This document shows positions 54,480 to 63,885 of a stretch of 64,000 bases of DNA, piece after piece; position 1 is the stretch's first letter; each line of letters begins with the position of its first letter. Position numbers and translations under genes: made by a program. The DNA is taken from NCBI GenBank assembly GCA_945875845.1, contig CAMCMB010000033.1, positions 1 to 64,000 of the forward strand, given 5' to 3'. The notes beneath the pieces are model-generated. The model worked only from the letters and a program-made list of their open reading frames with translations, did not search any database and was not told where the DNA came from. This DNA comes from Pirellula staleyi DSM 6068. Its GTDB lineage: Bacteria; Planctomycetota; Planctomycetia; Pirellulales; Pirellulaceae.

Positions 54480-54944
54480 TCAACCGAAATGCTCCGATTC
54501 AAATACGTACCGAAGGTCAAATTCGATTCCGTGATTTCGTAACGCCGTCAGATACTCTTCCTCAAAGGATTTCCTCCGATGATGCTCTCGTTGAGCACTA
54601 ATGTATTGCTTAACGGTTTCCGACATGGATTGACTTACCGAGAAAGCGCCATATCCCTTTTGCCATTCGAATCTTCCCTGTACCCGCCTTGCGTCATTAA
54701 TCCATCGAGAGGAGTTCGCCTTGATCAATTTCATCGTGTCCGAAATGGCATACTGGGGATGAATACGAAGAAGCAGATGCACATGGTCTTCGATACCGCC
54801 CGCCTTGAGTAGAGAACCATCATGTTCCTTGACAAGGCCACCTATGTAAGCAAATAGCTCGGCAAGCCATTCGTCTCGAAGTACTTTCATTCGAAATTTC
54901 GTCGAAAAAACTGCGTGAATTAGGATACCGTGATGGGTAGACAT
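54480..54944 (-). mobile_element. IS200/RAYT-type Y1 transposase gene inside a repeat array
   Basis: 154 residues, complete. HUH single-stranded-DNA transposases use a His-hydrophobe-His metal site and one tyrosine. Here HVHLLLRI, within GGIEDHVH, is the HUH motif near residue 53, and the catalytic tyrosine is probably in SETVKQYISAQREHH. The opening HHGILIHAVFSTKFR is typical of the family. The length matches IS200 TnpA and short REP-associated transposases (RAYT). No second gene (tnpB) is present. The near-identical 136-base repeats on both sides and the hairpin array strongly suggest this protein recognises those hairpins. Confidence 0.9.
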
Positions 54945-55187
54945 GTTCGCACCGAATGGATTTCAGACTTGGCATTGGAGTTTTCATTATTATGACACAT
55001 TCATTGTATCGGAGCAAATGCGCTGAGTTGGTCTCAAACGGCGATTAAAACCTATGCCGTCGCTTTGCGACTCGTGATCGTGGGATGCGTTCCTGGGGTT
55101 CCGTTCGCTATCGCTCACTCTACCCCAGGCTATCGAATGCCGTCGCGTTGCGACTAAATCCATACCGTCGCTTTGCGACTAAAACCT
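54945..55187. repeat. Array unit on the right of the transposase
   Basis: After about 100 A/T-rich bases upstream of the transposase start, a single array unit begins at about 55050 (CCTATGCCGTCGCTTTGCGA), with the CCTGGGGT / ACCCCAGG hairpin from 55092. It matches the last unit left of the transposase, so about 250 bases are directly repeated on both sides. Confidence 0.85.
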
Positions 55188-55323
55188 ATGCCGTCGCTTT
55201 GCGACGGGGTTCTGAGTCGCGGAGCGACGGAATTTGATAGCCACGGGTAAGGTGGCGACAGCCACCGCAACCCGTGGAAACATTCGCCCCATCCCCCCGA
55301 GTCGCGAAGCGACGCCATATGTC
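55188..55323. repeat. 136-base direct repeat, copy B
   Basis: Same as copy A except CCACGGG for CCATGGG. It ends 49 bases before the stop of the DUF1415 gene. The two copies are in direct orientation, 850 bases apart. Confidence 0.9.
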
Positions 55324-55371
55324 AATTCGTTGCTCTCATACGACTCATACGACTTAAAGCCTAAAGCCACA

Positions 55372-55911
55372 TTACATTAAGGCGTCTATTTTGGCTTTGC
55401 CTAGCAAGTTCAACGTGGCAATGTTTCTTTCGTAGATCTTTCCGACGTCTGGAACCGTTTCAATGGCTCGCCTCACGCTGTCTTCACGCAAGAGGTGAAG
55501 CGTTGGGTAAGGGGATCGGTTCGTATAGTTGGTTACGTCGTCAGGTTCGGTATTTGCAAATTGATACTGTGGATGAAAGCTCGCAATCTGAAGGATGCCT
55601 TCCAGCTCCAGCTCTTCGATTGCCAAATCGCAAAGAATCAGGAACTGGTTGTAATCGATAAACTCGTTCAGTACCTCTGGATGTATCAGCAATGTAGATT
55701 CGATCTGCTCACGATCGGAGTCAACCAAACGTTGTAATTCCGCTTTCAATTCGACTAGCAATTCGCGACTCTGGCACGCTTGACTCACGACAAAGCGAAT
55801 CTGTTTCTTGGCATGAATTGCCTTGGCGAACGGGCAAAGATTCAGGCCAATGACGATTTTTTCAAGCCAAGTGACGGTCGCAGCAACAATCTCTTCGTTC
55901 GAGGTAGGCAT
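55372..55911 (-). CDS. DUF1415-family protein
   Basis: 179 residues, cytosolic. The family signature near the start is WLEKIVIGLNLCPFAKA, with the conserved Cys-Pro-Phe. ESTLLIHPEVLNEFIDYNQF, LQIASFHPQYQFA and NRSPYPTLHLLREDSV are also characteristic. DUF1415 proteins are widespread and uncharacterised; the conserved Cys and His in CPFAK and FHPQYQF suggest a ligand- or metal-binding site. The length is normal. It stands between the repeat array and the YugP-type peptidase on the same strand, with a 90-base gap to the latter. Confidence 0.9.
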   Translation of the reverse strand: MPTSNEEIVAATVTWLEKIVIGLNLCPFAKAIHAKKQIRFVVSQACQSRELLVELKAELQRLVDSDREQIESTLLIHPEVLNEFIDYNQFLILCDLAIEELELEGILQIASFHPQYQFANTEPDDVTNYTNRSPYPTLHLLREDSVRRAIETVPDVGKIYERNIATLNLLGKAKIDALM

Positions 55912-56000
55912 AAGATTCCTAGAGGATGGTTACATATGTTTTTGAAGCCTAGTGCTACCCCGGTCTGTCCTATTAAACCGCTTCGCGGTATCAATTCTCA

Positions 56001-56714
56001 TTAGCCTCGATCGTCGCTGTTGCCCATTCCGCTAGCGAGAAAGAACTGGAAAACATAGTACGCCAATGTTGCAATGGATTGCAATGTACCAGCCACGTAG
56101 GTCATGGCGGCTGCCGTCAAAACACGGCTAACACTCGATAACTCCTGGCCTTTCACGATCCCCAATGAAACAAGTTCTGTTTTGGCTCGCGAGCTTGCGT
56201 TAAATTCGACTGGTAAGTTGATGATTTGGAAAATCACGGTCGCCGAAAAGCCTACGACAAACAAAAGCATCGCAATGCTGGCTAGCTGACCCAATTGAAA
56301 TGCCGCAAGTCCAAAGGCTGCAAGCAGAAAAACCTGACTGATGTTACTACCAAAACCAGCCACCGGCACTGCAATATTGCGAATCACCAATGGCGCGTAA
56401 TTCTTCGCGTCTTGGATAGCATGCCCGACTTCGTGAGCTGCGATGCCGACCGCCGCTAGCGAATAGCCCTCATACACGTCTGGGCTGAGTCGCACGATTT
56501 TCGAGGCGGGATCGTAATGGTCCGATAATTGGCCAGCGGATTGTTCAATCGGCACATCTCGCAACCCGTTTGCATCCAAAATTCGCCTCGCAGCCATTGC
56601 GCCGCTCATTCGAGCTGGAATCTGACTCGCCCGACTGTAGGTAGATCGCATCAACCACTGTGCTACCAGCGCCAGCAGCATTGGAGGTACTATGAACAGC
56701 AAGTAAGTGAACAT
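56001..56714 (-). CDS. YugP-type membrane zinc metallopeptidase
   Basis: 237 residues, matching the Zn_peptidase_2 (YugP) family of unknown substrate. The zinc site is GIAAHEVGHAIQDAKNYAP. A first transmembrane segment (LLFIVPPMLLALVAQWLM) and a central hydrophobic pair (QVFLLAAFGLAAFQLG and ASIAMLLFVVGFSATVIF) are seen, with a last hydrophobic stretch near residues 205-225. FNASSRAKTEL and GLRDVPIEQSAGQLSDHYDP are other family motifs. It could turn over membrane or envelope proteins. The start is the first ATG at 56714. Confidence 0.93.
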   Translation of the reverse strand: MFTYLLFIVPPMLLALVAQWLMRSTYSRASQIPARMSGAMAARRILDANGLRDVPIEQSAGQLSDHYDPASKIVRLSPDVYEGYSLAAVGIAAHEVGHAIQDAKNYAPLVIRNIAVPVAGFGSNISQVFLLAAFGLAAFQLGQLASIAMLLFVVGFSATVIFQIINLPVEFNASSRAKTELVSLGIVKGQELSSVSRVLTAAAMTYVAGTLQSIATLAYYVFQFFLASGMGNSDDRG

Positions 56715-57138
56715 ATTCTTTAGCCCATTTCTCTAGGATCGAGTTCGTTTTCGGCACGCGTTTTGGCAGACATTAGGCCAGCCTGACCTACACTGCATCT
56801 AGCGTGCCGATATTTTGACATTCCACGCCGAAAAAAAGCAATGGCCAAGTACGTGGTAGGTGGTAGGTGGTAGGTATATGTGTCGGCCCTTGCCCTTTAT
56901 CGATATTTTGGAGCGGATTTGCCGGCGGTTATCACGGGTTATCACCCCCAGCATTGGATCTTTCGTCCCTACGGGCCTGCTCTGCGTGCCTCATCCGCTT
57001 GTGTGCCTCCTCGCCAGCCCGTGCTGAGCCTGATTACCCGCATTTCAGCCCACGGCCTACAGCCCACTGCCGACTGACCACTTTGCGGCTATATTCGACA
57101 TACTTTTCCACTCCGCATTTCAATTCCTGGAATACAAC
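56715..57138. other. Divergent intergenic region
   Basis: No gene is seen. It contains the triplet repeat GTGGTAG at 56853-56873 and should hold the promoters for the YugP-type gene and the S9 peptidase gene. Confidence 0.6.
56853..56873. repeat. 7-base tandem repeat, three copies
   Basis: GTGGTAG three times in a row, preceded by AC and followed by GTATATG. Slippage here is possible; no coding role. Confidence 0.85.
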
Positions 57139-59571
57139 ATGCGAATTAGACAAAAACACTTCTATTCCATTCCGCTCTTCTTGGCCACGGCTTGTATGAC
57201 ATCATCGATTACATCGGGACAATCGACCTACCAATCCCCACCTGTCGAGATCGTTGACATTATCGACACCAAGCCCGATCCGGCTCTAGCGATTAGCCCC
57301 GACTCGAACTGGGTGCTTTTGGTCGATCGAGACTCGATGCCCGATATTGCGGATGTGGCACGTCGCATGGTTGCACTTGCAGGCAATCGAATCGACCCAG
57401 TTGCAAACGGAGCATTTCGAACCGATTTCAATCGGGGCATATCGCTTCGTCCTCGCGATGGAGGAAACGCAATTCGCATACCCCTACAAGAGTCGTCGCG
57501 TGTTGGATCCGTCAGTTGGTCGCATGACTCGAAATCTTTTGTTTATTCGATCGTGACGGACAATGGCACCGAACTGTGGTGGGGAGCAGTCGATAATCCA
57601 TCGAAACCCATTCGATTGACCGATCGATTGAACACGGTGCTACAGTCGTTTGACTGGATGCCAGACGGACGTCGTGTTCTAGGTTGCCTCGTACCCGAAA
57701 AACGCGGGCCCGAACCTGTCGCCCCCGGCGCACCTTCAGGTCCCAACATCCAGGAGTCGTACGGCAACACTTCTCCGACAAGAACGTATCAAGACCTCCT
57801 CACCAACGCCCATGACGAAGCGTTGTTTGAGTACTTCGCCACAACTCAACTCGCCATTTTGGAGCCGAGCAAGCCCGATATCAAAGTAGGCGAGCCAGCG
57901 ATGATCGATAGCGTGGTCTGTTCGCCGGATGGCATGCATCTGCTCGTGACCAAAATGCTCAAGCCTTTCTCCTATCTTCTCACCTCCAGTTCGTTTCCCA
58001 AGCAGGTCGACGTTGTCGGTTTGGATGGACGAAACATTTATCACGTTGTCGATATCCCCATGGAAGAGAACATTCCCATCGAAGGTGTTCGAACCGGGAG
58101 GCGTTCTGTTCAGTGGCGGCCAGGACATCCATCAACGCTCGTCTGGACCGAAGCCCTCGATGAAGGCGATCCTCGCAAAAAAGTACCTCATCGAGATCAG
58201 CTAAAAACGATTGACTCGCCCTTTAACGTTCCAGCACGCGACCTAGTGCGCATCGAACATCGTTATGCGGGCATTTCGTTTTTTCCGAATCCGAACTTGA
58301 TGATGACCACCGAAATGGATCGCGACCGGCGTTGGATTCGTTCACTGTTGCACGACACCTCTTCGCCGCAGTCGACCCCCAAGATCATGGTCGACCGAAG
58401 TATGCGCGATCGATACGGCGATCCAGGTAGAATTCTGACCAAGCCCGACGCGACCGGTTATTCTGTCGCTCAACAGTCAGGACCGTGGGTTTGGCTGGTT
58501 GGCCAAGGCGCAACTTCGGAAGGGAATTTGCCATTCCTAGATCGCAAGAACATTGAGACACTCGAGACAGAACGTCTGTGGCGATGTTCATCCGGATTTC
58601 TTGAAATCGCTGTGTCTGTGGTCCCTAGCAGTGACGGCAAACAACCCAAGGTCATCACGCGCCGGGAGTCCCCCACTCAACCGCCGAACTACTATTTGCG
58701 AGACTTGTCCGCATCCAGCGAAGTCGCATTGACCGATTTCCAAGATCCGACACCACAGCTTCGAGGCATTCGCAAAAAGATTGTAAAATACCAACGTGCC
58801 GATGGCGTACCGCTTTCCGCAACGCTTTACCTTCCCGCAGACTACGTGGAAGGGTCCAAATTGCCGCTCATCGTTTGGGCCTATCCGCTTGAGTTCAACG
58901 ATGCGAGCACCGCGGGGCAAATCTCCGCCAATCCATCGGAGTTTACTCGCATCGGAGGAATCAGCCATTTGGCATTGCTCACCCAGGGATATGCGATCAT
59001 GGACGAAGCTACGATGCCGGTCATCGGCGATCCCGAAACGATGAACGACACATTTGTCGAACAAATCGTAGGGGCAGCCCAAGCCGCCATCGAGCACGCG
59101 GTTTCGCTAGGTGTGGCGGACGGCAACCGAGTAGGAGTGGGTGGGCATAGCTATGGCGCGTTTATGACTGCTAATCTTCTTGCCCATTGCGATCTGTTCA
59201 AGGCTGGCGTCGCAAGAAGTGGTGCGTACAATCGAACGCTCACACCCTTTGGATTTCAATCGGAACGCAGACCGATTTGGGAGGCGAAAGAGATCTACTC
59301 AAGTATTTCACCGTTCATGCACGCAGACAAAATCAAAACACCGATTCTTTTTATCCACGGTGAGAATGACAACAACCCCGGGACATTCCCGATTCAATCC
59401 CAGCGCATGTTTCAAGCGGTCAAAGGAAACGGCGGAACGACGAGACTGGTCATGTTGCCACACGAAAGCCATGGCTACCGCGCCCGGCAATCCGTCCTTC
59501 ATACGCAAGCGGAAATGGTGGCTTGGTTTAACAAATACGTGAAGGGAGCTGAAAATGTTTCATCGCGCTGA
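57139..59571 (+). CDS. S9 serine peptidase, glutamyl-endopeptidase-like (S9D type)
   Basis: 810 residues with a signal peptide-like N-terminus. An N-terminal beta-propeller (about 45-540) contains VQWRPGHPSTLVWTEALDEG, typical of S9D glutamyl endopeptidases, and the prolyl-oligopeptidase hydrolase domain fills about 560-805. The catalytic triad is Ser671 in VGGHSYGAFM, Asp744 in HGENDNNPG, and His778 in PHESHGYRAR. Substrate would be peptides, probably outside the cytoplasm. It overlaps the following GNAT gene by 17 bases, so the two are co-expressed; the S9D family assignment is by pattern memory. Confidence 0.9.
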   Translation: MRIRQKHFYSIPLFLATACMTSSITSGQSTYQSPPVEIVDIIDTKPDPALAISPDSNWVLLVDRDSMPDIADVARRMVALAGNRIDPVANGAFRTDFNRGISLRPRDGGNAIRIPLQESSRVGSVSWSHDSKSFVYSIVTDNGTELWWGAVDNPSKPIRLTDRLNTVLQSFDWMPDGRRVLGCLVPEKRGPEPVAPGAPSGPNIQESYGNTSPTRTYQDLLTNAHDEALFEYFATTQLAILEPSKPDIKVGEPAMIDSVVCSPDGMHLLVTKMLKPFSYLLTSSSFPKQVDVVGLDGRNIYHVVDIPMEENIPIEGVRTGRRSVQWRPGHPSTLVWTEALDEGDPRKKVPHRDQLKTIDSPFNVPARDLVRIEHRYAGISFFPNPNLMMTTEMDRDRRWIRSLLHDTSSPQSTPKIMVDRSMRDRYGDPGRILTKPDATGYSVAQQSGPWVWLVGQGATSEGNLPFLDRKNIETLETERLWRCSSGFLEIAVSVVPSSDGKQPKVITRRESPTQPPNYYLRDLSASSEVALTDFQDPTPQLRGIRKKIVKYQRADGVPLSATLYLPADYVEGSKLPLIVWAYPLEFNDASTAGQISANPSEFTRIGGISHLALLTQGYAIMDEATMPVIGDPETMNDTFVEQIVGAAQAAIEHAVSLGVADGNRVGVGGHSYGAFMTANLLAHCDLFKAGVARSGAYNRTLTPFGFQSERRPIWEAKEIYSSISPFMHADKIKTPILFIHGENDNNPGTFPIQSQRMFQAVKGNGGTTRLVMLPHESHGYRARQSVLHTQAEMVAWFNKYVKGAENVSSR

Positions 59572-60355
59572 TGGCAGCCTGGAATTACGGCCCATGACTG
59601 TCAAGGATATACCGGTCGCGCTTCGCATTATTCAAGCGTATGACGAAGACGATGCCGCCGAGGCTCAAGAGACTTACGGCAACGGCATAGAAGATCAATT
59701 CTGCCTTTGCGAGGACAGGACGGTAATCGGTGTGGTTGGAGCCAAGCCTATCCCTGACACGGATGGTTCGTTCGGCCTATCCTGGACCTACCTGGAACCG
59801 AGCCACCGACGCTCTGGCAAGGGAACTCGAATGCTGAACTGGATGATCGAAATCATGCGAGAACGTGATGGTCGAAAAGCCTTCGTTCACGCGAGCGATT
59901 ACATTGATCCTGAGGATGGAGACATTTATCGAGACGCCCGTGAAGCCTACACTCAAGTAGGTTTCGTCCAGGAGATACGCCAACCCAACTACTACGCTCA
60001 AGGGGAGTCGATGCTGGTATACGGTTTGCGACTCTGCGAAAAGGAAAACGTCAACGTTGTGCTCAACTTAGAGGACATTCGACTGACCGATGTCGACGAG
60101 ATCCCAGAAACCAACGGTGCGTATTGGCTAGCTTGGGAACTCGTTTCGCAGGGGCAGGGAACGAAACCGCAAGATTTTCAGAAAGTCTACGATCGAGTGC
60201 GGAGCTGGGGCGGCCGGTCCATCTTCATGGCGTTCCCATCGGATGTCGCCAACGCTTCGTCCATCCTGACCGCCGCGAGGTTCAAGACCGCCGGCAGACT
60301 CCTCGATTACTATGAAGATGGGATCGACGAAGTGCACTATCGCTATGAAGTTTAG
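59555..60355 (+). CDS. GNAT-family acetyltransferase, two-lobed
   Basis: 266 residues. The N-terminal domain (about 8-160) has the acetyl-CoA loop LEPSHRRSGKGTRMLNWMIE and the preceding FGLSWTYLEP strand. The C-terminal part (about 165-266) looks like a second, incomplete GNAT lobe: KVYDRVRSWGGRSIFM, ASSILTAARFKTAGRLLDYY. Substrate is not predictable. The 17-base overlap with the peptidase gene links their expression. No signal peptide is present, so it acts in the cytosol while the peptidase is probably exported. Confidence 0.82.
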   Translation: MFHRADGSLELRPMTVKDIPVALRIIQAYDEDDAAEAQETYGNGIEDQFCLCEDRTVIGVVGAKPIPDTDGSFGLSWTYLEPSHRRSGKGTRMLNWMIEIMRERDGRKAFVHASDYIDPEDGDIYRDAREAYTQVGFVQEIRQPNYYAQGESMLVYGLRLCEKENVNVVLNLEDIRLTDVDEIPETNGAYWLAWELVSQGQGTKPQDFQKVYDRVRSWGGRSIFMAFPSDVANASSILTAARFKTAGRLLDYYEDGIDEVHYRYEV

Positions 60356-60547
60356 TGCCTTACGATCCAAAGCAATCGATTACGAGCACGAGCACGAGAA
60401 ACAGCAGATCTTGGTTTTCGATGATCAGAAATTTGCTTGGATCAGATAGGAAATTTGATGCGAGCGAATCCTTAATCGAGTAAATTGCATATAGCTTTTC
60501 TGGTAACAATGTAAGAATTCCCTCCAAACCCATTCGAGAATTTTGCT

Positions 60548-62017
60548 ATGACACAATCATCACGTCGTCAATTTTTAGAGAATAGTCTTCTTGCAACTGC
60601 CACCGCGATGGCCGCACAATCGCGTTTTTCAAGTGCAGCCGTGGCCGATGATAATCAGTCTCCCAAAGTTGGACCAAACGATACCATTCGAGTTGCCGTA
60701 ATCGGGGCCGGTGGCCGTGGCGGTTCGCATATCGGAGGCTTTGGTGGAATGCGTGGGACACAGGTTACGCATATTTGCGATTGCGACGAAAAGGCGGGAC
60801 AAAGCTCATGCGAATCCGCCGGTGAGCTACAAAAGGGAAAGAAGCCAGTTTGGGTCAAGGATCTTAGAAGACTCCTCGACGATAAATCAATCGACGCCGT
60901 CAGCATTGCCACACCCAACCACTGGCACTCGTTGGCTGCCATTTGGGCGGTTCAAGCAGGCAAAGATGTCTACGTCGAAAAACCTGTTTCTCACAACGTT
61001 CTCGAAGGTCGCCGGCTCGTTCAGGCAGCACGCAAACACAATCGAATCGTCCAAACCGGCACGCAGAGCCGATCGAATCCTGGCATGCGAGACGCCATGG
61101 CTTACATTCATGCGGGCGGAATTGGCGATATTAAAGTCTCGCGAGGTTTGTGCTACAAGCCCCGTGGTTCCATCGGCCCCAAAGGAACCTACGAACCACC
61201 CAAGGACGTCGACTATGACCTGTGGTCCGGCCCCGCACCCATTCTACCTATTACCCGAAAGCGATTTCACTACGATTGGCATTGGCAATGGGCTTATGGA
61301 AACGGCGACCTCGGAAATCAAGGGATCCACCAAATGGACCTTTGCCGATGGGCGCTCAATGAGAATCGACTGTGCGAGCGAACTTTTTCACTAGGGGGAC
61401 GCTTCGGATACGAAGATGCAGGCGAGACGGCAAACACACAAGTGGTGGTTCATGACTACGGACCCCGCCAGATCATTTTCGAAGTGCGAGGTTTGCCAAC
61501 CGAAGCCTATAAAGAGGCCAAAGTTGGCATCATTATCGAAGGAACCAAAGGCTACCTCGTCATGACCACCTACGACAACGGAACCGTCTTCGATTTGGAC
61601 GGAAAGCCGGTCAAGCAATTCAAAGGTGGTGGTGACAATTACCACTACCGCAATTTTCAGGACGCCGTCCGAAAGCGCGACTACAAAACGCTCAACGCTG
61701 ACGTCGAAGAGGGGCATTTGTCCAGCGCCCTATGTCACTTGGCCAACATCTCGCTGCGACTCGGTGTTGAAGTTGCTTCGTCCGATGTCGCAGGCAAGCT
61801 CAAAGATGTCACAGGCCCCGAGAACATGCAGGCCTGCTGGCAACGAACCGCCGACCACCTCACGGCGAATAAGGTTGAGAACTACCGTGTGCAAGTGGGA
61901 CCTCGGTTGGTTTTCGATCCGATTTCCGAAACGTTCCCGAACAATGCGAACGCCAACGCTATGCTCACTCGAGAATACCGTCGTGGTTTTGAAATCCCAA
62001 CCGAAACGGCGGTCTAA
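60548..62017 (+). CDS. Tat-exported Gfo/Idh/MocA-family oxidoreductase
   Basis: 489 residues. A twin-arginine signal (SSRRQFLENSLLATATAM) directs export through Tat. The Rossmann motif is VAVIGAGGRGGSHIGGF, with the catalytic-region lysine in VEKPVSHNVLEGRRL, followed by IVQTGTQSRSNPG. The C-terminal half has WHWQWAYGNGDLGNQGIHQMDL, the substrate-side histidine-rich segment typical of planctomycete members. NAD(P) would be bound before export. Substrate is probably a sugar or sugar derivative. A crotonase-like gene follows 12 bases downstream. Confidence 0.93.
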   Translation: MTQSSRRQFLENSLLATATAMAAQSRFSSAAVADDNQSPKVGPNDTIRVAVIGAGGRGGSHIGGFGGMRGTQVTHICDCDEKAGQSSCESAGELQKGKKPVWVKDLRRLLDDKSIDAVSIATPNHWHSLAAIWAVQAGKDVYVEKPVSHNVLEGRRLVQAARKHNRIVQTGTQSRSNPGMRDAMAYIHAGGIGDIKVSRGLCYKPRGSIGPKGTYEPPKDVDYDLWSGPAPILPITRKRFHYDWHWQWAYGNGDLGNQGIHQMDLCRWALNENRLCERTFSLGGRFGYEDAGETANTQVVVHDYGPRQIIFEVRGLPTEAYKEAKVGIIIEGTKGYLVMTTYDNGTVFDLDGKPVKQFKGGGDNYHYRNFQDAVRKRDYKTLNADVEEGHLSSALCHLANISLRLGVEVASSDVAGKLKDVTGPENMQACWQRTADHLTANKVENYRVQVGPRLVFDPISETFPNNANANAMLTREYRRGFEIPTETAV

Positions 62018-62029
62018 TCAAGACGCACG

Positions 62030-62803
62030 ATGATCAAAACAGTCAAGCAGAACCCAAGCGGAACGATCGCATTAGATTACCCCAACACGCGCAACGCATT
62101 GTCGCGTGAAATGGTGGTCGCGCTCATCGAGGCCTTCTCCGATTTCCATCGTGAAAAATCGGTGCGGGCCGTTATTTTGACAGCGAAGGGGACTGTTTTT
62201 TGTTCCGGTGTAGACCTTAAAGAATGGCACACTATCTCAAAGGAGACGGAACCCTTTGAGCAGTGGCAGGACGTCGCTACGGAACTTCAGGAGTTGGTCG
62301 AAGTCATGCTGCGATTTCCCAAACCGATCATCGCTTCCGTCGATGGCTCGGTGCATGGGATGGGACTGGCCCTAGCCCTTGCCAGCGATGTGGTGGTTGC
62401 GAGCCATCGTTCGACTTTTGTATTGCCTGCTTCCAAGCATGGACTGATAGCTGGCCTAGTTGCTCCACTTCTCGTGTTTCGATGTGGCGGTGGCGTTGCG
62501 GCGAAGCTACTGCTGGGTGGTGATTCGATGGATGCTGCCGAAGCTTATCGAGTGGGTTTGGTGCATCATATGGTCGCTTCCGAGTTAACGTGGGCAAAGG
62601 CTCATGAAATATCGGGCAAAGTAGCTCAATGCGCGCCCGAATCCATTCAGATGACGAAGCGACTCTTGAATGAAATGATTGGTGAGTCGCTGATGACACA
62701 CCTGGTAAGCGGTGCCGCAGCGATGGCGACAGCTTGTACGACCACCGCGGCAATCGAAGGATTAGCTGCATTCTCAGAAAAACGAGAACCTAAATTTCCT
62801 TGA
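62030..62803 (+). CDS. Crotonase-fold protein lacking both catalytic glutamates
   Basis: 257 residues of the enoyl-CoA hydratase/isomerase superfamily. ALDYPNTRNALSREMV, VFCSGVDLKEW (CoA-binding loop) and PIIASVDGSVHGMGLALALA (first oxyanion-hole segment) are present. In the second segment the alignment runs TFVLPASKHGLIAG, where Ala stands for the usual Glu144, and AAKLLLGGD, where Lys stands for Glu164 of rat hydratase. It may therefore not be a hydratase but some other crotonase. Family members vary in chemistry, so the substrate cannot be guessed. It may be co-transcribed with the oxidoreductase (12-base gap). Confidence 0.85.
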   Translation: MIKTVKQNPSGTIALDYPNTRNALSREMVVALIEAFSDFHREKSVRAVILTAKGTVFCSGVDLKEWHTISKETEPFEQWQDVATELQELVEVMLRFPKPIIASVDGSVHGMGLALALASDVVVASHRSTFVLPASKHGLIAGLVAPLLVFRCGGGVAAKLLLGGDSMDAAEAYRVGLVHHMVASELTWAKAHEISGKVAQCAPESIQMTKRLLNEMIGESLMTHLVSGAAAMATACTTTAAIEGLAAFSEKREPKFP

Positions 62804-62827
62804 CTCTACTACGAATAGATTCTTGCT

Positions 62828-62857
62828 CCCTTCTCCCCGGTACTCCGGGGAGAAGGG
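62828..62857. repeat. 13-base perfect hairpin after the crotonase gene
   Basis: CCCTTCTCCCCGG (62828-62840), loop TACT, CCGGGGAGAAGGG (62845-62857), then CTGGGGATGAGGGG. Likely a copy of a common bacterial intergenic hairpin; it could also end the crotonase transcript, but no T-run follows. Confidence 0.85.
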
Positions 62858-63096
62858 CTGGGGATGAGGGGCCAGGAGGTGAGGGCGCGAGCTACGGACG
62901 CACTCCCAGCTTTCCCGTCTGCCAAACGCTCACGAACATGATAATGAATGGCTTTTGACGATTTAATTATTACTGATTCCGTCCCGTTATCCCGGATTCC
63001 GCGATTCCAGCCCACGACGTGGTCAACCATCGTGTGGCACGAGCGCGCCCGCTCGTGAATCCATGGGCGAGACGCCCATGCCACTTTCAAGTCCTT

Positions 63097-63885
63097 CTAT
63101 TTTGCGACAAACTCGTTGCGTACCCAGCCATCTCCCACCCCTTCGAAGTGGCCAAACGTCCAGTCTGCTGTCTCGCTCAATACGGTCAACTCCGCTCCGT
63201 CCATCAACGCTTTGTCAAACGCGGGCTCGTAGTTGTTTCCTGTTCCCTTTCTCGCGATGGTCTCCCTTACAATCACGGCTCGCTTGTCGCCAGCTATCTC
63301 CGGAGAGTTGATGGCTACGTCGACGCATATCGCACCAAACACAACAATGGTTGCGGCCGCAACCCAAACAAGAAACCTGCGACGAAAATAGAACGCGCAA
63401 AATGCAATAATGCTCGCGCTCGATAGTCCCATCCCGATCAGCCAAATTTTTGTCGCATCCGAGAACCATTCGTTCCAGAACAAAACATGGTTCCACCAGG
63501 GCTTGAGTGGTTCGACCAAACGACCAGGCGCCATCGAAATGGCCTGCTGAAGATTTGCTGCCAAATAGGGATCGCGAGGCCGAAACGACTTGGCCTTTCG
63601 AAAGTTGAGAATCGCTCGCCCATACTCGCCCGCTCGGTAATAGGCATTGCCCAAATTGTAGTAAACAACGCCACTTTGAAATCCATCCTCGAGAATGGTC
63701 TCAAACAATCGGGCGGACTCCAAATAGTCGTCCGGCTTTTTTGCTTCATCAAACAACTTAAGGGCTTGGATGAAAATGCGTTGGCGATCGCCCGAATCGG
63801 CAGCCACTGCCGACTTGCCCACAAAACCAATCGACGCAAAACCAATCGACGCAAAAAAAATTAACCAACGGGCGAGGGTAATCAT
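63097..63885 (-). CDS. BatE-like TPR protein with SH3-type C-terminus
   Basis: 262 residues. A signal peptide (LARWLIFFASIGFASIGF) is followed by TPR helices (about 35-115: VVYYNLGNAYYRAGEYGRAI, LNFRKAKSFRP). Two hydrophobic segments lie near 145-195, and a C-terminal SH3-like domain (about 200-262) has ELTVLSETADWTFGHFEGVG. The architecture resembles BatE of Bacteroides-type aerotolerance operons. The start overlaps the stop of the preceding partial gene as ATGA, supporting an operon from the right. Other Bat genes must lie outside the window. Confidence 0.8.
   Translation of the reverse strand: MITLARWLIFFASIGFASIGFVGKSAVAADSGDRQRIFIQALKLFDEAKKPDDYLESARLFETILEDGFQSGVVYYNLGNAYYRAGEYGRAILNFRKAKSFRPRDPYLAANLQQAISMAPGRLVEPLKPWWNHVLFWNEWFSDATKIWLIGMGLSSASIIAFCAFYFRRRFLVWVAAATIVVFGAICVDVAINSPEIAGDKRAVIVRETIARKGTGNNYEPAFDKALMDGAELTVLSETADWTFGHFEGVGDGWVRNEFVAK

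Noticed and set aside
62828-62857. Perfect hairpin as a strong terminator
   Set aside because: No T-run follows on either strand; it looks like a member of a common repeat family instead.
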